A stretch of DNA of 64,000 bases, taken from Pirellula sp. Its GTDB lineage: Bacteria > Planctomycetota > Planctomycetia > Pirellulales > PNKZ01. The stretch is taken from assembly GCA_013822735.1 (NCBI GenBank), contig PNKZ01000001.1:124001-188000 (forward strand). The letters run 5' to 3'. Under the pieces are notes generated by a model. It did no database searches. It saw only the letters and a list, made by a program, of their open reading frames with translations, and was not told the origin of the DNA. Position 1 is the first letter of the stretch. Each line of letters starts with the position of its first letter. Positions 29,712 through 38,396 of the stretch are shown in pieces. The position numbers and the translations under genes were made by a program.

Positions 29712-31607
29712 TTACTTCTTTTTCGCCGCCGGCGGCGGCTGTTGCGGTGTTCTGGCGGCGGCGGGAGCGGCCGGGGGGGCTCCTTCCTTCAAGACGCGGG
29801 CTAATTCCTGCACCGACGTGAGGCCTTTGACGACTTGCAGCAGTCCTTCCTCTTCCATGGTCTTCATGCCCCCCTTGCGCGCCGCTGCGCGAATGGTCTC
29901 GACCTTCGGCTCTTTCATCAGCGTTTGGCGGACCAAGTCGTCGACGATGAGCAACTCGAATAGCGCGAGCTGACCTTTGTAGCCCAGGCCGCCGCATTCG
30001 GTGCAAACCCCTTCGGGCCGTTGCTGCGTCGGCGGGCGATAAAACGCTTGCACCTTATCGGCCGGAATTCCGAGCTTCTGCAAGATGGCCGGCTGCGGCG
30101 GGTGGGCCTCTTTGCACTTTTCGCAAAGCTTCCGAATGAGGCGTTGCGTGATGACGCCCGACACCGCCTTGGCGTAAGTCTTCAGCGAGACCTTGGTTTG
30201 CACGGCCGGCGTTAAGAGCGCTTCCGCGGCTTCCTTGGCACGGCACGTGGTGATGACGAGGCGATCGTCGTTCAGCGCCTCTTCGCAGAGCAAGTTGGCG
30301 GTCTCGGCGTTCACCATGTCGGGCACGATCAGCACGTCGGGAAATTGCCGGATGACGCCCGGCAATTTCGTCATCGGCGTTTCTTGTTCCAGGCTGTCGT
30401 AGAGCACGACGGGGATGTTTTCGACTTCGATGTCTTTCGAGTTCTTGTCTTCCACCGCCATGCCGCTGCGCGTGAAGCGATCAATCGCGGCGATGCACGC
30501 CGTGGTGAGACTCGTAAGCCCGCCGGCGGGCGGAGCGGCGATGACGACTAATCCCTGCTTGCGATTGAGCAGTTCTTGCAGTTCGTCGGCCACTTTTTGC
30601 CGCAGGCCCAAGTCGGGCAGCCGGCGTTTGCGCACGCCCGCATCTTCAAACTGAATGAGGGCTCGCTCGCCGGTCTTCGTTCCTTGCGTGGTGATCTTGC
30701 AGTGGGCGACTTGCTTGGTGACTTCGTCGGTCGCCGTGAACGAACCTTGCTGCCGCGTCCGCCGGTCTTCGGGCTTCAGAGCGCAAATGGTTTTCAGCGT
30801 CGCGAGGACGGGGTCGCCGAGTTGCCGGGGCATCACTTCGCCGTCGAGCCAGATGCCGTCGACCAAGTATTTGATGACGACCGCTTCGGCCGAGAAATCG
30901 AGCATGATGCCCGAGGCCCGCGTGAGAAACGATTTATGCAAGACGTCGCAGGCGGGTACGAAGCCGGGGGTGGCGCGGGCCGCGATTTCGCGCTGCTGCT
31001 TTTCCACGGGCGTGGGGGCGTTGCGCGCCGTGAGCGCGACGACGCTCGTCGGCCCCGTCTTCTTCGCCGCCACGTTCATCTTGATGCCGAACTTGCCGAG
31101 CTGTTCGGCGAGCACGCGCTTGATATGAAGCGGCGTGAACGCCATGTCATCGTCCGAGGCTTTCTTGTTGCGCATGCGGACGTACATCGTCAGCGGCACG
31201 ACGTAGGCGACGATGAGCAACGGAAAACTCACCAACCAAAAGAACGGAATAAACCATTGCAAAGCGAACGCGGCCGCGAACGGCGCAAAGACGATCAGGT
31301 TCCACTTGAGGTACGGGTGCTTGTGGTACTGCGCGTCTTGATTGACCCAATCGCCGCTGCGCACCCAGCAGAAGAGCAACAAGAGCGCCGCGACGATCTT
31401 GGGAATGCTGAAGTAGTAACCTTCTCCACGCTCGAAGTTTTTCAGCTTGAATTGGTCGGGATAATCGTCACCGACCCATTCCGGCCAAGTGCCGACGGGG
31501 GCCGGCGGGACCGCGGGCGCATTGGGGCCTTGTGCCAGGGCGGGCGCGACGGCCAGCGCCGCGAAGACGCCGAGTGCGAGAAAAAGGACGACGCGGAAAC
31601 GGGGCAT
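29712..31607 (-). CDS. Membrane-anchored GspE/PilB-like protein with degenerate ATPase motifs
   Basis: A 631-residue protein. Residues 1-25 are a signal peptide, and membrane helices lie at ~66-82 and 102-143, which is unusual for a cytosolic secretion ATPase. From ~155 on it follows the GspE/PilB layout. The P-loop (357-369) reads IAAPPAGGLTSLT, lacking the GKT lysine; Walker B (423-436) reads FPDVLIVPDMVNAE in place of a DPD..VGEIRDxET motif. The zinc cysteines C495, C498, C535 and C538 are kept. I infer that it binds partners but may not hydrolyse ATP. Its ATG overlaps the pilT stop (TAATG), so the two are translationally coupled. It has a Pro/Ala/Lys-rich C-terminal tail. Confidence 0.8.
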   Translation of the reverse strand: MPRFRVVLFLALGVFAALAVAPALAQGPNAPAVPPAPVGTWPEWVGDDYPDQFKLKNFERGEGYYFSIPKIVAALLLLFCWVRSGDWVNQDAQYHKHPYLKWNLIVFAPFAAAFALQWFIPFFWLVSFPLLIVAYVVPLTMYVRMRNKKASDDDMAFTPLHIKRVLAEQLGKFGIKMNVAAKKTGPTSVVALTARNAPTPVEKQQREIAARATPGFVPACDVLHKSFLTRASGIMLDFSAEAVVIKYLVDGIWLDGEVMPRQLGDPVLATLKTICALKPEDRRTRQQGSFTATDEVTKQVAHCKITTQGTKTGERALIQFEDAGVRKRRLPDLGLRQKVADELQELLNRKQGLVVIAAPPAGGLTSLTTACIAAIDRFTRSGMAVEDKNSKDIEVENIPVVLYDSLEQETPMTKLPGVIRQFPDVLIVPDMVNAETANLLCEEALNDDRLVITTCRAKEAAEALLTPAVQTKVSLKTYAKAVSGVITQRLIRKLCEKCKEAHPPQPAILQKLGIPADKVQAFYRPPTQQRPEGVCTECGGLGYKGQLALFELLIVDDLVRQTLMKEPKVETIRAAARKGGMKTMEEEGLLQVVKGLTSVQELARVLKEGAPPAAPAAARTPQQPPPAAKKK

Positions 31608-32752
31608 TAGAGAATTCCAGGTTGTGCGACGTTGATGCCTTTGAGGGCCATCTTCAGCGCGTCGACGTTCGGCGCCACTTCGAAGGCCGTGGCCCGATCG
31701 ATCAGATCGCGATCGACGAGGCTCTTCAAACTCATGGTGAAATCTTGCATGCCTTCCTTTTCACACATCCGAATGGCGTCGGAGAGCTTCTCGTCTTTCT
31801 CTTCCAAAATGAGCTTGCGCACGATGGAGTTGAATTTCATGATCTCGACCGTCGGCACCCGACCGACCCCTTCCTTGATGGAAGGGAGCAACTTCTGCGC
31901 GACGATCGCCTTCATGTTCATGGCGATGGCGCTGCGCAGCGAAGGGTGCATCGCTTGCGGGAACAAGTCGAGAATACGCCCGATGGTCGACGGCGCGCTC
32001 GAAGCGTGGATGGTTCCGAACACCAAGTGCCCGGTTTCCGCCGCATGGATCGCCGTCAGGAACGTTTCTTCATCGCGCATTTCGCCCACGAGCATGATGT
32101 CGGGGTCTTCGCGCACCGCGTGCTTCATGCCGACCTTGAAGTCGACGACGTCCATGCCGATTTCGCGCTGATTGATCAGGCTCTTGTCTTCGGTGAACAC
32201 GAATTCGATCGGGTCTTCCAGCGTCAGAATATGCTTGCGGTAGTTCTGGTTGACCCAGTTAAGCATGCTGGCGATCGTGGTGCTCTTGCCGGAGCCCGTG
32301 ACGCCGGCCAGCAGCACCATGCCCTGGTGATACTTGCAGAGGTCCACCATGTCCGGCGGCAGATACAACCCTTCGAAGTTCGGAATGGTGCGGTTCACGC
32401 GGCGGGCGACGAGGCCGACGTGGCCGAGCTGCGTGAGCAGATTGACGCGGAACCGCCAACCTTCGCCGTCGACGTCGACCTGATAGGCGAAGTCGGAGCC
32501 GCCGGTTTCGTTGAAGATCTTCCGATTGCGATCGCTCATCATCGGAAAGCAGAGCCGCACCATTTCTTCGTCTTCAATGGGGGGCCGCGTGAGCGGGCGG
32601 AGTTCGCCGTTGACGCGCACGATCGGCGGCCGGCCGACCTTCAGGTGCAGGTCGCTCCCCTTGAGCTTGACCAACGCGCGGAAAAGCTTGTCGATTTCGA
32701 GATCGACCTTCTTGGCGATAAATCGTTCTGCGTCCGAGTCGACGACTGCCAT
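31607..32752 (-). CDS. pilT: Type IV pilus retraction ATPase
   Basis: A 381-residue hexameric ATPase that pulls pili back for twitching motility. All family motifs are visible: Walker A GVTGSGKST, Asp box TLEDPIEFVF, Walker B DPDIMLVGEMRDEET, and His box GHLVFGTIHASSA. The N-terminal PAS-like part has GSDLHLKVGRPPIVRVNGEL. The C-terminus lacks the exact AIRNLIRE motif; the corresponding part is SLKSLVDRDLID. It is the first gene of a pair with the degenerate GspE-like protein. No pilin, PilC or genuine PilB gene lies within this window. Confidence 0.93.
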   Translation of the reverse strand: MAVVDSDAERFIAKKVDLEIDKLFRALVKLKGSDLHLKVGRPPIVRVNGELRPLTRPPIEDEEMVRLCFPMMSDRNRKIFNETGGSDFAYQVDVDGEGWRFRVNLLTQLGHVGLVARRVNRTIPNFEGLYLPPDMVDLCKYHQGMVLLAGVTGSGKSTTIASMLNWVNQNYRKHILTLEDPIEFVFTEDKSLINQREIGMDVVDFKVGMKHAVREDPDIMLVGEMRDEETFLTAIHAAETGHLVFGTIHASSAPSTIGRILDLFPQAMHPSLRSAIAMNMKAIVAQKLLPSIKEGVGRVPTVEIMKFNSIVRKLILEEKDEKLSDAIRMCEKEGMQDFTMSLKSLVDRDLIDRATAFEVAPNVDALKMALKGINVAQPGIL

Positions 32753-32842
32753 GATGGAAACTGTCAGTTATGAGTTTACGAATGTTCGGTTATGAGCATC
32801 GTTAGCCGCGTCGCCTGCCGACGCCTGCCGACGAGATTAATT

Positions 32843-33610
32843 CTAGAGTCTCACGCAAACGCCGCGAGCGGCCATCGCTCGTTTGGCCGCCGGAATCGTA
32901 TATTCGCCGAAGTGGAACATGCCGGCGGCCAGCACGGCGTCGGCATGTCCTAATAGTACGGCGTCGGCCAAATGGTCGGGCGTGCCCGCTCCCCCGCTGG
33001 CGACTACCGGAATGCCGACCGCGTCGGACACGGCCCGGGTGATTTCGAGATCGAAGCCGCGCTTGGTGCCGTCGGCGTCCATGCAGGTGAGCACGATTTC
33101 GCCGGCGCCGAGCTCTTCCACGCGCCGGGCCCAGGCCACGGCCTCGAGCCCCGTCGGAACCCGGCCGCCGTTAATATGGACTTCCCACACCTCGCGACCG
33201 TCGCGCATCACCCGTTTCGGGTCGATGTTGACGACCGTCGCACAACTGCCGAACTTGTCGCTCACGGCGCGGATCAACTCCGGCGTGCGCACGGCGGCGG
33301 AGTTGATGCTCACCTTTTCCGCGCCGGCTTGAATCAGGCCCGTGGCGTCGTCGATGGTGCGGATGCCGCCGCCGACGGTGAACGGCATGAAAATGGTTTC
33401 CGACACTTGGCGAACGACGTCGAGCATCGTGTCGCGCCCTTCATGGCTCGCGCAGATATCGAGGAAGACGAGCTCGTCGGCGCCGTCGGCCTCGTAGCGC
33501 TGGGCCACGGCGACGGGATCCCCGGCGTCGCGCAACTCCAAAAACTTCGTTCCTTTCACGACGCGGCCGCGGTCGACGTCGAGACAGGGAATTACGCGCG
33601 TTGCCAGCAT
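32843..33610 (-). CDS. hisF: Imidazole glycerol phosphate synthase cyclase subunit
   Basis: A 255-residue TIM-barrel enzyme that forms the imidazole ring in histidine synthesis, using ammonia from HisH. The N-terminus [19 protein letters not shown] matches the family and contains the first catalytic aspartate (CLDVD). Other landmarks are [35 protein letters not shown] with the second aspartate, and [12 protein letters not shown]. The start is ATG 33610; the open frame extends 27 codons further without homology. No other his gene lies nearby. Confidence 0.95.
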   Translation of the reverse strand: MLATRVIPCLDVDRGRVVKGTKFLELRDAGDPVAVAQRYEADGADELVFLDICASHEGRDTMLDVVRQVSETIFMPFTVGGGIRTIDDATGLIQAGAEKVSINSAAVRTPELIRAVSDKFGSCATVVNIDPKRVMRDGREVWEVHINGGRVPTGLEAVAWARRVEELGAGEIVLTCMDADGTKRGFDLEITRAVSDAVGIPVVASGGAGTPDHLADAVLLGHADAVLAAGMFHFGEYTIPAAKRAMAARGVCVRL

Positions 33611-34285
33611 CGAGTTAACCGGTCGGGAGCAAGAGGTGCGAATGCGCGCAAGATGAGTGGCCGCTAGGGTTTCCCTAGCTTCCCAGGGCACTAGCTTTTT
33701 ACTCTAAGCTCCCTCCGCACACCGGTCAACCGGCGGCGAGCGGCCTCGGACAAGCGCGCCGCCGTGCGTTTTGTCGCTCAAGCCGATACGAGCTAAGTAT
33801 TTAGCCCGCTGCTCACCGCCACGCGTAACGGGCATGGGTGTTGCTTCGTTGTCAGCTACCGAGCCCCGCCAGATACGCGGCCGACCTCACTCAGAGTGGT
33901 TTTCGGCGCTGATAAATAGGTTGACGCCGGGTTGCTCCATTTCGTGGCAAAACATTTGCCGCGCCTGTGCGGGCGGCCAGTTTCTATCCGCATATATCGG
34001 GTGGACGTGGCCGGCAATTAGCGAAGAAGACGCTTGGCGCGTGTGCGGAACGGATACGAGCCGGCCACGTGGTAAACCACTTGGCCACGCAATCCTGACG
34101 CGAGCGGAAGGCCGGAGATTTTGTCTCGCAGGGCCGCAATCGTTGCGATTTTTGGTGATGCCGCGTCGACTCGAGAACGGACGCGATCAGGTGTGCACGG
34201 TGCCGCAGACCGAAGCCGCGGTATAGCGTTCGCTTTAGTAGGCGAATCGCCCCGCTCGTCACGCTTCTCTTCGAGGCTTCAACCC
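33611..34285. other. Intergenic region hisF / SulP
   Basis: 675 bases between two divergent genes. An open frame exists at 33771-34226 but shows no family features. TTTAGCCCG near 33800 recalls the REP family weakly, and a CACGTGGT/ACCACTTG stem lies near 34070. I see nothing else. Confidence 0.45.
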
Positions 34286-36172
34286 ATGACAGAGATTGTC
34301 GCCAATGCTTCGCGCGAGAAACCCGTCAACGGAATTGCCGGGCTCAAGAACTTCCGACAAGACTTGCTTTCCGGCATGGTCGTGTCGCTCGTTTCGTTGC
34401 CGCTTTCGTCAGGCATTGCCATCGCGTCGGGCTGCCCGCCCGTTTACGGATTGATTTCGGCGATCATCGCCGGCTTGCTGTTTCCTTTTGTCGGCGGTGC
34501 GTACATGACGATCGCCGGTCCGGCTGCGGGACTCGCTCCCGCAATCATGACCGTGATGATTGCGTTGGGCGGCGCCGGCGACGCCGATCACGTCGGGGCC
34601 GGTTATCCGTTCTTGTTGGTCGTCATCTTCATGGTCGGCTGTTGCCAATTGATCATGAGTCTCGCGGGACTGGCGCGCTACGCGGCGATGATTCCGGTCG
34701 CCGTGGTCGAGGGGATGCTCGCCTCGATCGGCCTCATCATTATCGTGAAGCAGTTTCCCTCGTTCTTCGGCGTCACCGGCACGGTGCACGCGCATGAGTT
34801 CTACGAGTTCATCACGCATTTGCCCGAATGGGCGCGCAACAATACGCCGGCCGTGTTCGCAGTGTCGGCCGTAACGCTCCTCGTGTTGTTCGCGCTGGGT
34901 GCATTGCAGAAGCGGGTCAAGCTGTTTCAGATCTTGCCGCCGCAACTTGTGGCGGTGGTGATCGGCGTCGCGCTCGGCCAAATGCTGCATCTCGGCGACC
35001 TGAACGGCGGCAAGTTCCTGATCAAAGTGCCGGAGAACCCGTTCTCGGGCCTCCATACGCCTCACTTCGCGGAATTGTTCGCACGAACGGATTTATGGTA
35101 CGCCGCACTGATGGGCGTCGTGCTGCTCACGTTGGTCGACGGCGTCGAATCGCTCGCCACGGCCATGGCCGTCGATCGAATCGATCCTTATCACCGCCGC
35201 TCCAACCCCAATCGCGTGTTGCTAGCGATGGGTCTCTCCAACATCGCTTCGAGCATGGTCGGCGGACTTACCATCATCCCCGGCGGCGTGAAGAGCAAGG
35301 TCAACGTCGCAGCCGGCGGCCGCACGCTCTGGGCTAATTTCTACAACTCCGTCTGCCTCATCCTGTATCTCGCCGTCGGCTATCAGCTCATCAATTTGAT
35401 TCCGCGCGGCGTGCTGGCCGCAGTGTTGCTCTACACCGGTTGGAAGATGTGCGAACCGCTCGTTTGGCGACACGTGGCCCACATCGGCAAGGAACAACTA
35501 GGCATCTTCGCCTTCACCATCTTCGCGACGTTGGCCACCGATTTGCTCGTCGGCATTATCGCGGGCGTGGTCGCTAAGTTGTTTCTCAACGCTTACCTTT
35601 GCCGTAAGGCGCTCGCCTCGCAGCCCGCGGGCGCCGTTCGCAAGGGGACGTTCGGCGAGCTCTTCATAAATCCCGTCGGTCGCAAAGAATGGATCGACGG
35701 CAAGTATCATGTGTTCGTCGACAAACCGATTTGCTGGTTCAATTCCGGTAAGCTGCAGCGCGAATTGAACAGCCTTCCCCCCGACGCGGAAGAAGTGATT
35801 CTGCACCTCGATGAAACGATGTCGCTCTGGCAAAGCCTCGTCGGCTTCTTCCAGAATCCGGTCGAGCACAAGGAGCTGATCGACGGTGCGTATCACTTGC
35901 ACGTCACGAAGCCGCTGGTTTGCTTCAATTCGATGCAGCTGAGCAAAGAGCTGGAATCGGTGCCGCCGGAAGCGACGACGGTGCACGTGCACATCGGGCA
36001 CTCCGTCACACTGGTCGACCACTCCGCCTGCGACACGCTGATGCACGTCGTCCGCGAAGCATCTCACTCCAACGTTCCGGTCAGCGTGGTCGGTCTCGAT
36101 CGCATGTCGCCTCTCTCTCATCACGAATCGGGAGTGCGCGTCGCTTCCGGCGACTTCCCGACCTCTGCGTAG
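34286..36172 (+). CDS. SulP (SLC26) family anion transporter with duplicated STAS half
   Basis: A 628-residue inner-membrane transporter. The membrane part covers residues ~1-440 and begins AGLKNFRQDLLSGMVVSLVS with LPLSSGIAIASGCPPVYGL, typical of SulP; GPAAGLAPA and the later SNIASSMVGGLTIIPGGVKS are conserved. Substrates in the family are sulfate, bicarbonate or other anions. The cytoplasmic tail normally has one STAS domain. Here a module appears twice: FINPVGRKEWIDGKYHVFVD..CWFNSGKLQREL, and FQNPVEHKELIDGAYHLHVT..CFNSMQLSKEL followed by the rest of STAS. The ATG at 34286 has GAGG about 9 bases upstream. Confidence 0.87.
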   Translation: MTEIVANASREKPVNGIAGLKNFRQDLLSGMVVSLVSLPLSSGIAIASGCPPVYGLISAIIAGLLFPFVGGAYMTIAGPAAGLAPAIMTVMIALGGAGDADHVGAGYPFLLVVIFMVGCCQLIMSLAGLARYAAMIPVAVVEGMLASIGLIIIVKQFPSFFGVTGTVHAHEFYEFITHLPEWARNNTPAVFAVSAVTLLVLFALGALQKRVKLFQILPPQLVAVVIGVALGQMLHLGDLNGGKFLIKVPENPFSGLHTPHFAELFARTDLWYAALMGVVLLTLVDGVESLATAMAVDRIDPYHRRSNPNRVLLAMGLSNIASSMVGGLTIIPGGVKSKVNVAAGGRTLWANFYNSVCLILYLAVGYQLINLIPRGVLAAVLLYTGWKMCEPLVWRHVAHIGKEQLGIFAFTIFATLATDLLVGIIAGVVAKLFLNAYLCRKALASQPAGAVRKGTFGELFINPVGRKEWIDGKYHVFVDKPICWFNSGKLQRELNSLPPDAEEVILHLDETMSLWQSLVGFFQNPVEHKELIDGAYHLHVTKPLVCFNSMQLSKELESVPPEATTVHVHIGHSVTLVDHSACDTLMHVVREASHSNVPVSVVGLDRMSPLSHHESGVRVASGDFPTSA

Positions 36173-36242
36173 AGAAGCCTTAGGATCGTTACCGTTCGTT
36201 CGATCTGACAACTGAAAAGCTCGTTCATTGAGGATGCCCATC

Positions 36243-36815
36243 ATGTCCAGGTCGGAAACTTTGTCCGCCGTCGGCGGTACTCGGTCGGTGAGGCTTTCGG
36301 TCGTCCGACCCACGTCTCGCGATTTGAACGCCGGCGCGCCGCAAGTCTTTACGTTTCGTATCCCCGGCGCCCCGGTGAGCTTCTCTTTCGCGAAGCGCAC
36401 TTGGAAGTCGGGCGCAAAATTCGCGATTGGCTCGCTGGCCGCATTCGGAACGTCCGGCTTCTTGGCTACGCAAGTAGCCGCGGCCCCGTCGCTCCAGCGC
36501 CAGACCGTGCTACTCTCCGTGATCTGCGCATTGGCGGGCGCGGCACTCGGCCACCTGGCGCTGCGTAGCCTGTGCGGACGTTGCCGCATGGACGCCTCGG
36601 GCATTCGCATCAGCCCCCGCTATGTCGGCGGTTTCATCCCTTGGCGCGATTTGCAGAAGTGGGAAGCCGACGTCCTGGGATTTCGTTTCACCGTCGCCGG
36701 GCGGAAGTCGCCGGTGTTCGTGGATCGCGAATACCTTACGTTCGACGATCAATCGAGCATGCATTCGATGCTTTGGGCATGCGTACCCGAGAAGGAAATT
36801 GCCCGCGCCGTCTAG
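36243..36815 (+). CDS. Small membrane protein of unknown function
   Basis: A 190-residue protein with two adjacent hydrophobic segments (~FAIGSLAAFGTSGFLATQVA and LLSVICALAGAALGHLALRS) and a C-terminal region rich in aromatic residues (IRISPRYVGGFIPWRDLQKW), which resembles bacterial PH-like domains that follow a membrane hairpin. The ATG at 36243 has GAGG upstream (36230-36233); in-frame starts at 36228 and 36234 are less likely. It is 70 bp downstream of the SulP gene on the same strand. Confidence 0.55.
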   Translation: MSRSETLSAVGGTRSVRLSVVRPTSRDLNAGAPQVFTFRIPGAPVSFSFAKRTWKSGAKFAIGSLAAFGTSGFLATQVAAAPSLQRQTVLLSVICALAGAALGHLALRSLCGRCRMDASGIRISPRYVGGFIPWRDLQKWEADVLGFRFTVAGRKSPVFVDREYLTFDDQSSMHSMLWACVPEKEIARAV

Positions 36816-36869
36816 GCCTAAAGCCGACCGCGATCGACGGGTGCCGGAAGTTGCCCGTCGTCGCTCCTA

Positions 36870-37697
36870 CTAACGAATCGCCAACTCTTCGCTATGCACG
36901 CTGTTGAGCCAGCGGCGTTCCAGATCGGCGATGCCGTTGATGCCGTAGGTAGAACGAAGCGCCGCATCGTATCCGTACGATGCGGAGTGCTTCAGAAAGG
37001 CCGAAAAATCGGCCGGCGTGCGGAACTTGATCAGAAACCGCACCAGCGAGGCGCTCTGTCCGTAGAACGCCGTGATTCGTGTCGCGTCGGGATACTCCGT
37101 GTGTCCCAACATCTCCGCTAAGCGGAATTCGCCCCCTTGAGCCGCCGCGGCGCGGAAGTCGGCTTCATGCCGCTGTTGCTTATCCGTGGGGTCGGCCAAG
37201 ATGGCGAGGCCTTCTTCGGCCCAACGTGCCGGAGGATATCCGCCGACTCGATCGGCCAGCAGTACGTGGACCAGTTCGTGAGCCAACGCTCCGGCGAACC
37301 AATCGACCCGGTCGGCCCGTAAGTCGACCCGTCGGGTGACGATCTTCCCCTCCTTGGTTTCGATCCAGGAACTTCCCAGCGTTCGTTCGCCGCCGGGAAC
37401 CGCCTGCAAGTAGGTCGCCGCCGAACCGTGCACGACGACCAAACAGCGCGGAGCCCAATCCGTGGCCACGCCGTCGTCAAACCACTTCGCCCGGAGTTCC
37501 CCGAGTAGCGCTTCGCAACGCTCGCCAAGTTCGGTGAGCTGTGCGTCGTTGAGCACGGCTTGCACGACGAAATGCTCCGTCGTCGCTGTCCGCCAACCAC
37601 GCACTTCGGCCGCGGCGGCCTGCCCGACCGCCGAAACCGTCAGACCGATCAGCGCCACCACGCCGGCTGCCATGCCGAAAGTGCGAATAATTCGCAT
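36870..37697 (-). CDS. Secreted peptidase MA-like gluzincin
   Basis: A 275-residue exported protein with a signal peptide (cleavage about AAAA|EVRG near residue 30). The zinc site is H140-E-L-V-H144, with the third ligand in WAEEGLA (E161/E162), the spacing of the MA clan of gluzincins. Upstream, RCLVVVHGSAATYLQ and SSWIETKEGKIVTRR are typical of this domain. Close relatives in planctomycetes are usually annotated as DUF1570 or peptidase MA-like. The start at 37697 (MRIIRTFG) gives the best signal peptide. Confidence 0.78.
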   Translation of the reverse strand: MRIIRTFGMAAGVVALIGLTVSAVGQAAAAEVRGWRTATTEHFVVQAVLNDAQLTELGERCEALLGELRAKWFDDGVATDWAPRCLVVVHGSAATYLQAVPGGERTLGSSWIETKEGKIVTRRVDLRADRVDWFAGALAHELVHVLLADRVGGYPPARWAEEGLAILADPTDKQQRHEADFRAAAAQGGEFRLAEMLGHTEYPDATRITAFYGQSASLVRFLIKFRTPADFSAFLKHSASYGYDAALRSTYGINGIADLERRWLNSVHSEELAIR

Positions 37698-38021
37698 CGT
37701 GTTGGGCCGAACCGTTCGCAAAGTCGTTGCTCTCGCGAAACTGCCTCACCACGCGGTACGCTGCAACCCTGCATGCGCGGCTGCGGTGATGGATTCACCC
37801 ATTAGCGCACGGCGTGCCATCGGGGAGTTGGTCGGCTACCGATCGGGTTGGTCAATCGTGCATAAGCAATTGAAGTCCAATGAGTTAGGGAATCGCAAAA
37901 CGGGTTAGCGCAGCCCGCGATGCCGGCATCGTCCGTGCCCGATTGCACGGCACGGCTGCTGCGCGCCGGGGCAAAACCTGGAGATTTTGACCGATCGGCG
38001 AGGCGGCGATATCGTTAAGGC
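37698..38021. other. Divergent intergenic region, MA peptidase / ParD-like
   Basis: 324 bases with no recognisable gene. A short stem, CGTGCCCGATTGCACGGCACGG, lies near 37935-37956. Confidence 0.45.
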
Positions 38022-38288
38022 ATGAGTTCTCTTTCGCCGCAAAACGAACAGTTTGTCGAGCAAGCCTTGGCCCGAGGTCTCTTTGCCTCGCGCGAAGAGT
38101 TGGTGGACGCGGCCGTGGAAGAGCTTCGGATCAAGCGGGATTTCGAGCAACTCGCATTGTCGCCCGAGCAGTTGCAAGGGGTCGATCATGCGATCGACCA
38201 GTCGGAAGCAGGGCAGGGGTGCGAGTACGGGGAAGCTGATTGGCAGGACTTGCTCCGACGGAGCACCGGCCGTGGACGGCCGGGCTAA
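38022..38288 (+). CDS. ParD-like ribbon-helix-helix antitoxin, apparently orphan
   Basis: An 88-residue protein. Residues 1-45 (LSPQNEQFVEQALARGLFAS, REELVDAAVEELR) match ParD/CopG-type antitoxins, where RLFxSREE..DAA..L is the DNA-binding and dimer core. In complete modules a ParE-like RelE-fold toxin gene overlaps or follows at once. Here the 3' end runs into a REP-like hairpin (38265-38290), which supplies the last residues TGRGRPG and the stop, and the next gene (dinG) is convergent. The toxin appears to be missing. ParD may still regulate its own promoter. Confidence 0.7.
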   Translation: MSSLSPQNEQFVEQALARGLFASREELVDAAVEELRIKRDFEQLALSPEQLQGVDHAIDQSEAGQGCEYGEADWQDLLRRSTGRGRPG

Positions 38289-38290
38289 GC
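38265..38290 (-). repeat. REP-like hairpin (GCTTAGCC family), overlaps ParD-like 3' end
   Basis: Read on the minus strand: GCTTAGCC, stem CCGGCCG, loop TCCA, stem CGGCCGG. It contains the last codons and the TAA of the ParD-like gene. Confidence 0.75.
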
Positions 38291-38329
38291 ATGTCTGCAA
38301 CGTGAGACCGTGGTGCCGCACTCATTCGG

Positions 38330-38355
38330 GCTTAGCCGCCGCGTCCACGCGGTGG
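38330..38355 (+). repeat. REP-like hairpin (GCTTAGCC family)
   Basis: GCTTAGCC, stem GCCGCG, loop TCCA, stem CGCGGT. It faces the copy at 38265-38290, so the two form an inverted pair 39 bases apart. Confidence 0.75.
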
Positions 38356-38370
38356 CAACTCCGCCGACAC

Positions 38371-38396
38371 AGAACGCCTCGGAGTGCGTTCCTACA
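38371..38396. repeat. Diverged half of the TGTAGGGAACGCC palindrome
   Basis: AGAACGCCTCGGAGTGCGTTCCTACA resembles the right arm of the palindromes at 5622 and 50991, with several differences. No left arm is present. It overlaps the end of dinG. Confidence 0.5.

Noticed and set aside
31532-32773. 413-codon plus-strand open frame opposite pilT
   Set aside because: pilT has all its motifs on the minus strand; the plus-strand frame has none.
33799-33832. Another REP-family hairpin beginning TTTAGCCCG
   Set aside because: The following bases do not form the stem with NCCA loop, so only the first letters match.
33771-34226. 151-codon open frame between hisF and the SulP gene
   Set aside because: No ribosome site, no family resemblance, and Arg/Cys/Trp-rich composition typical of chance frames.
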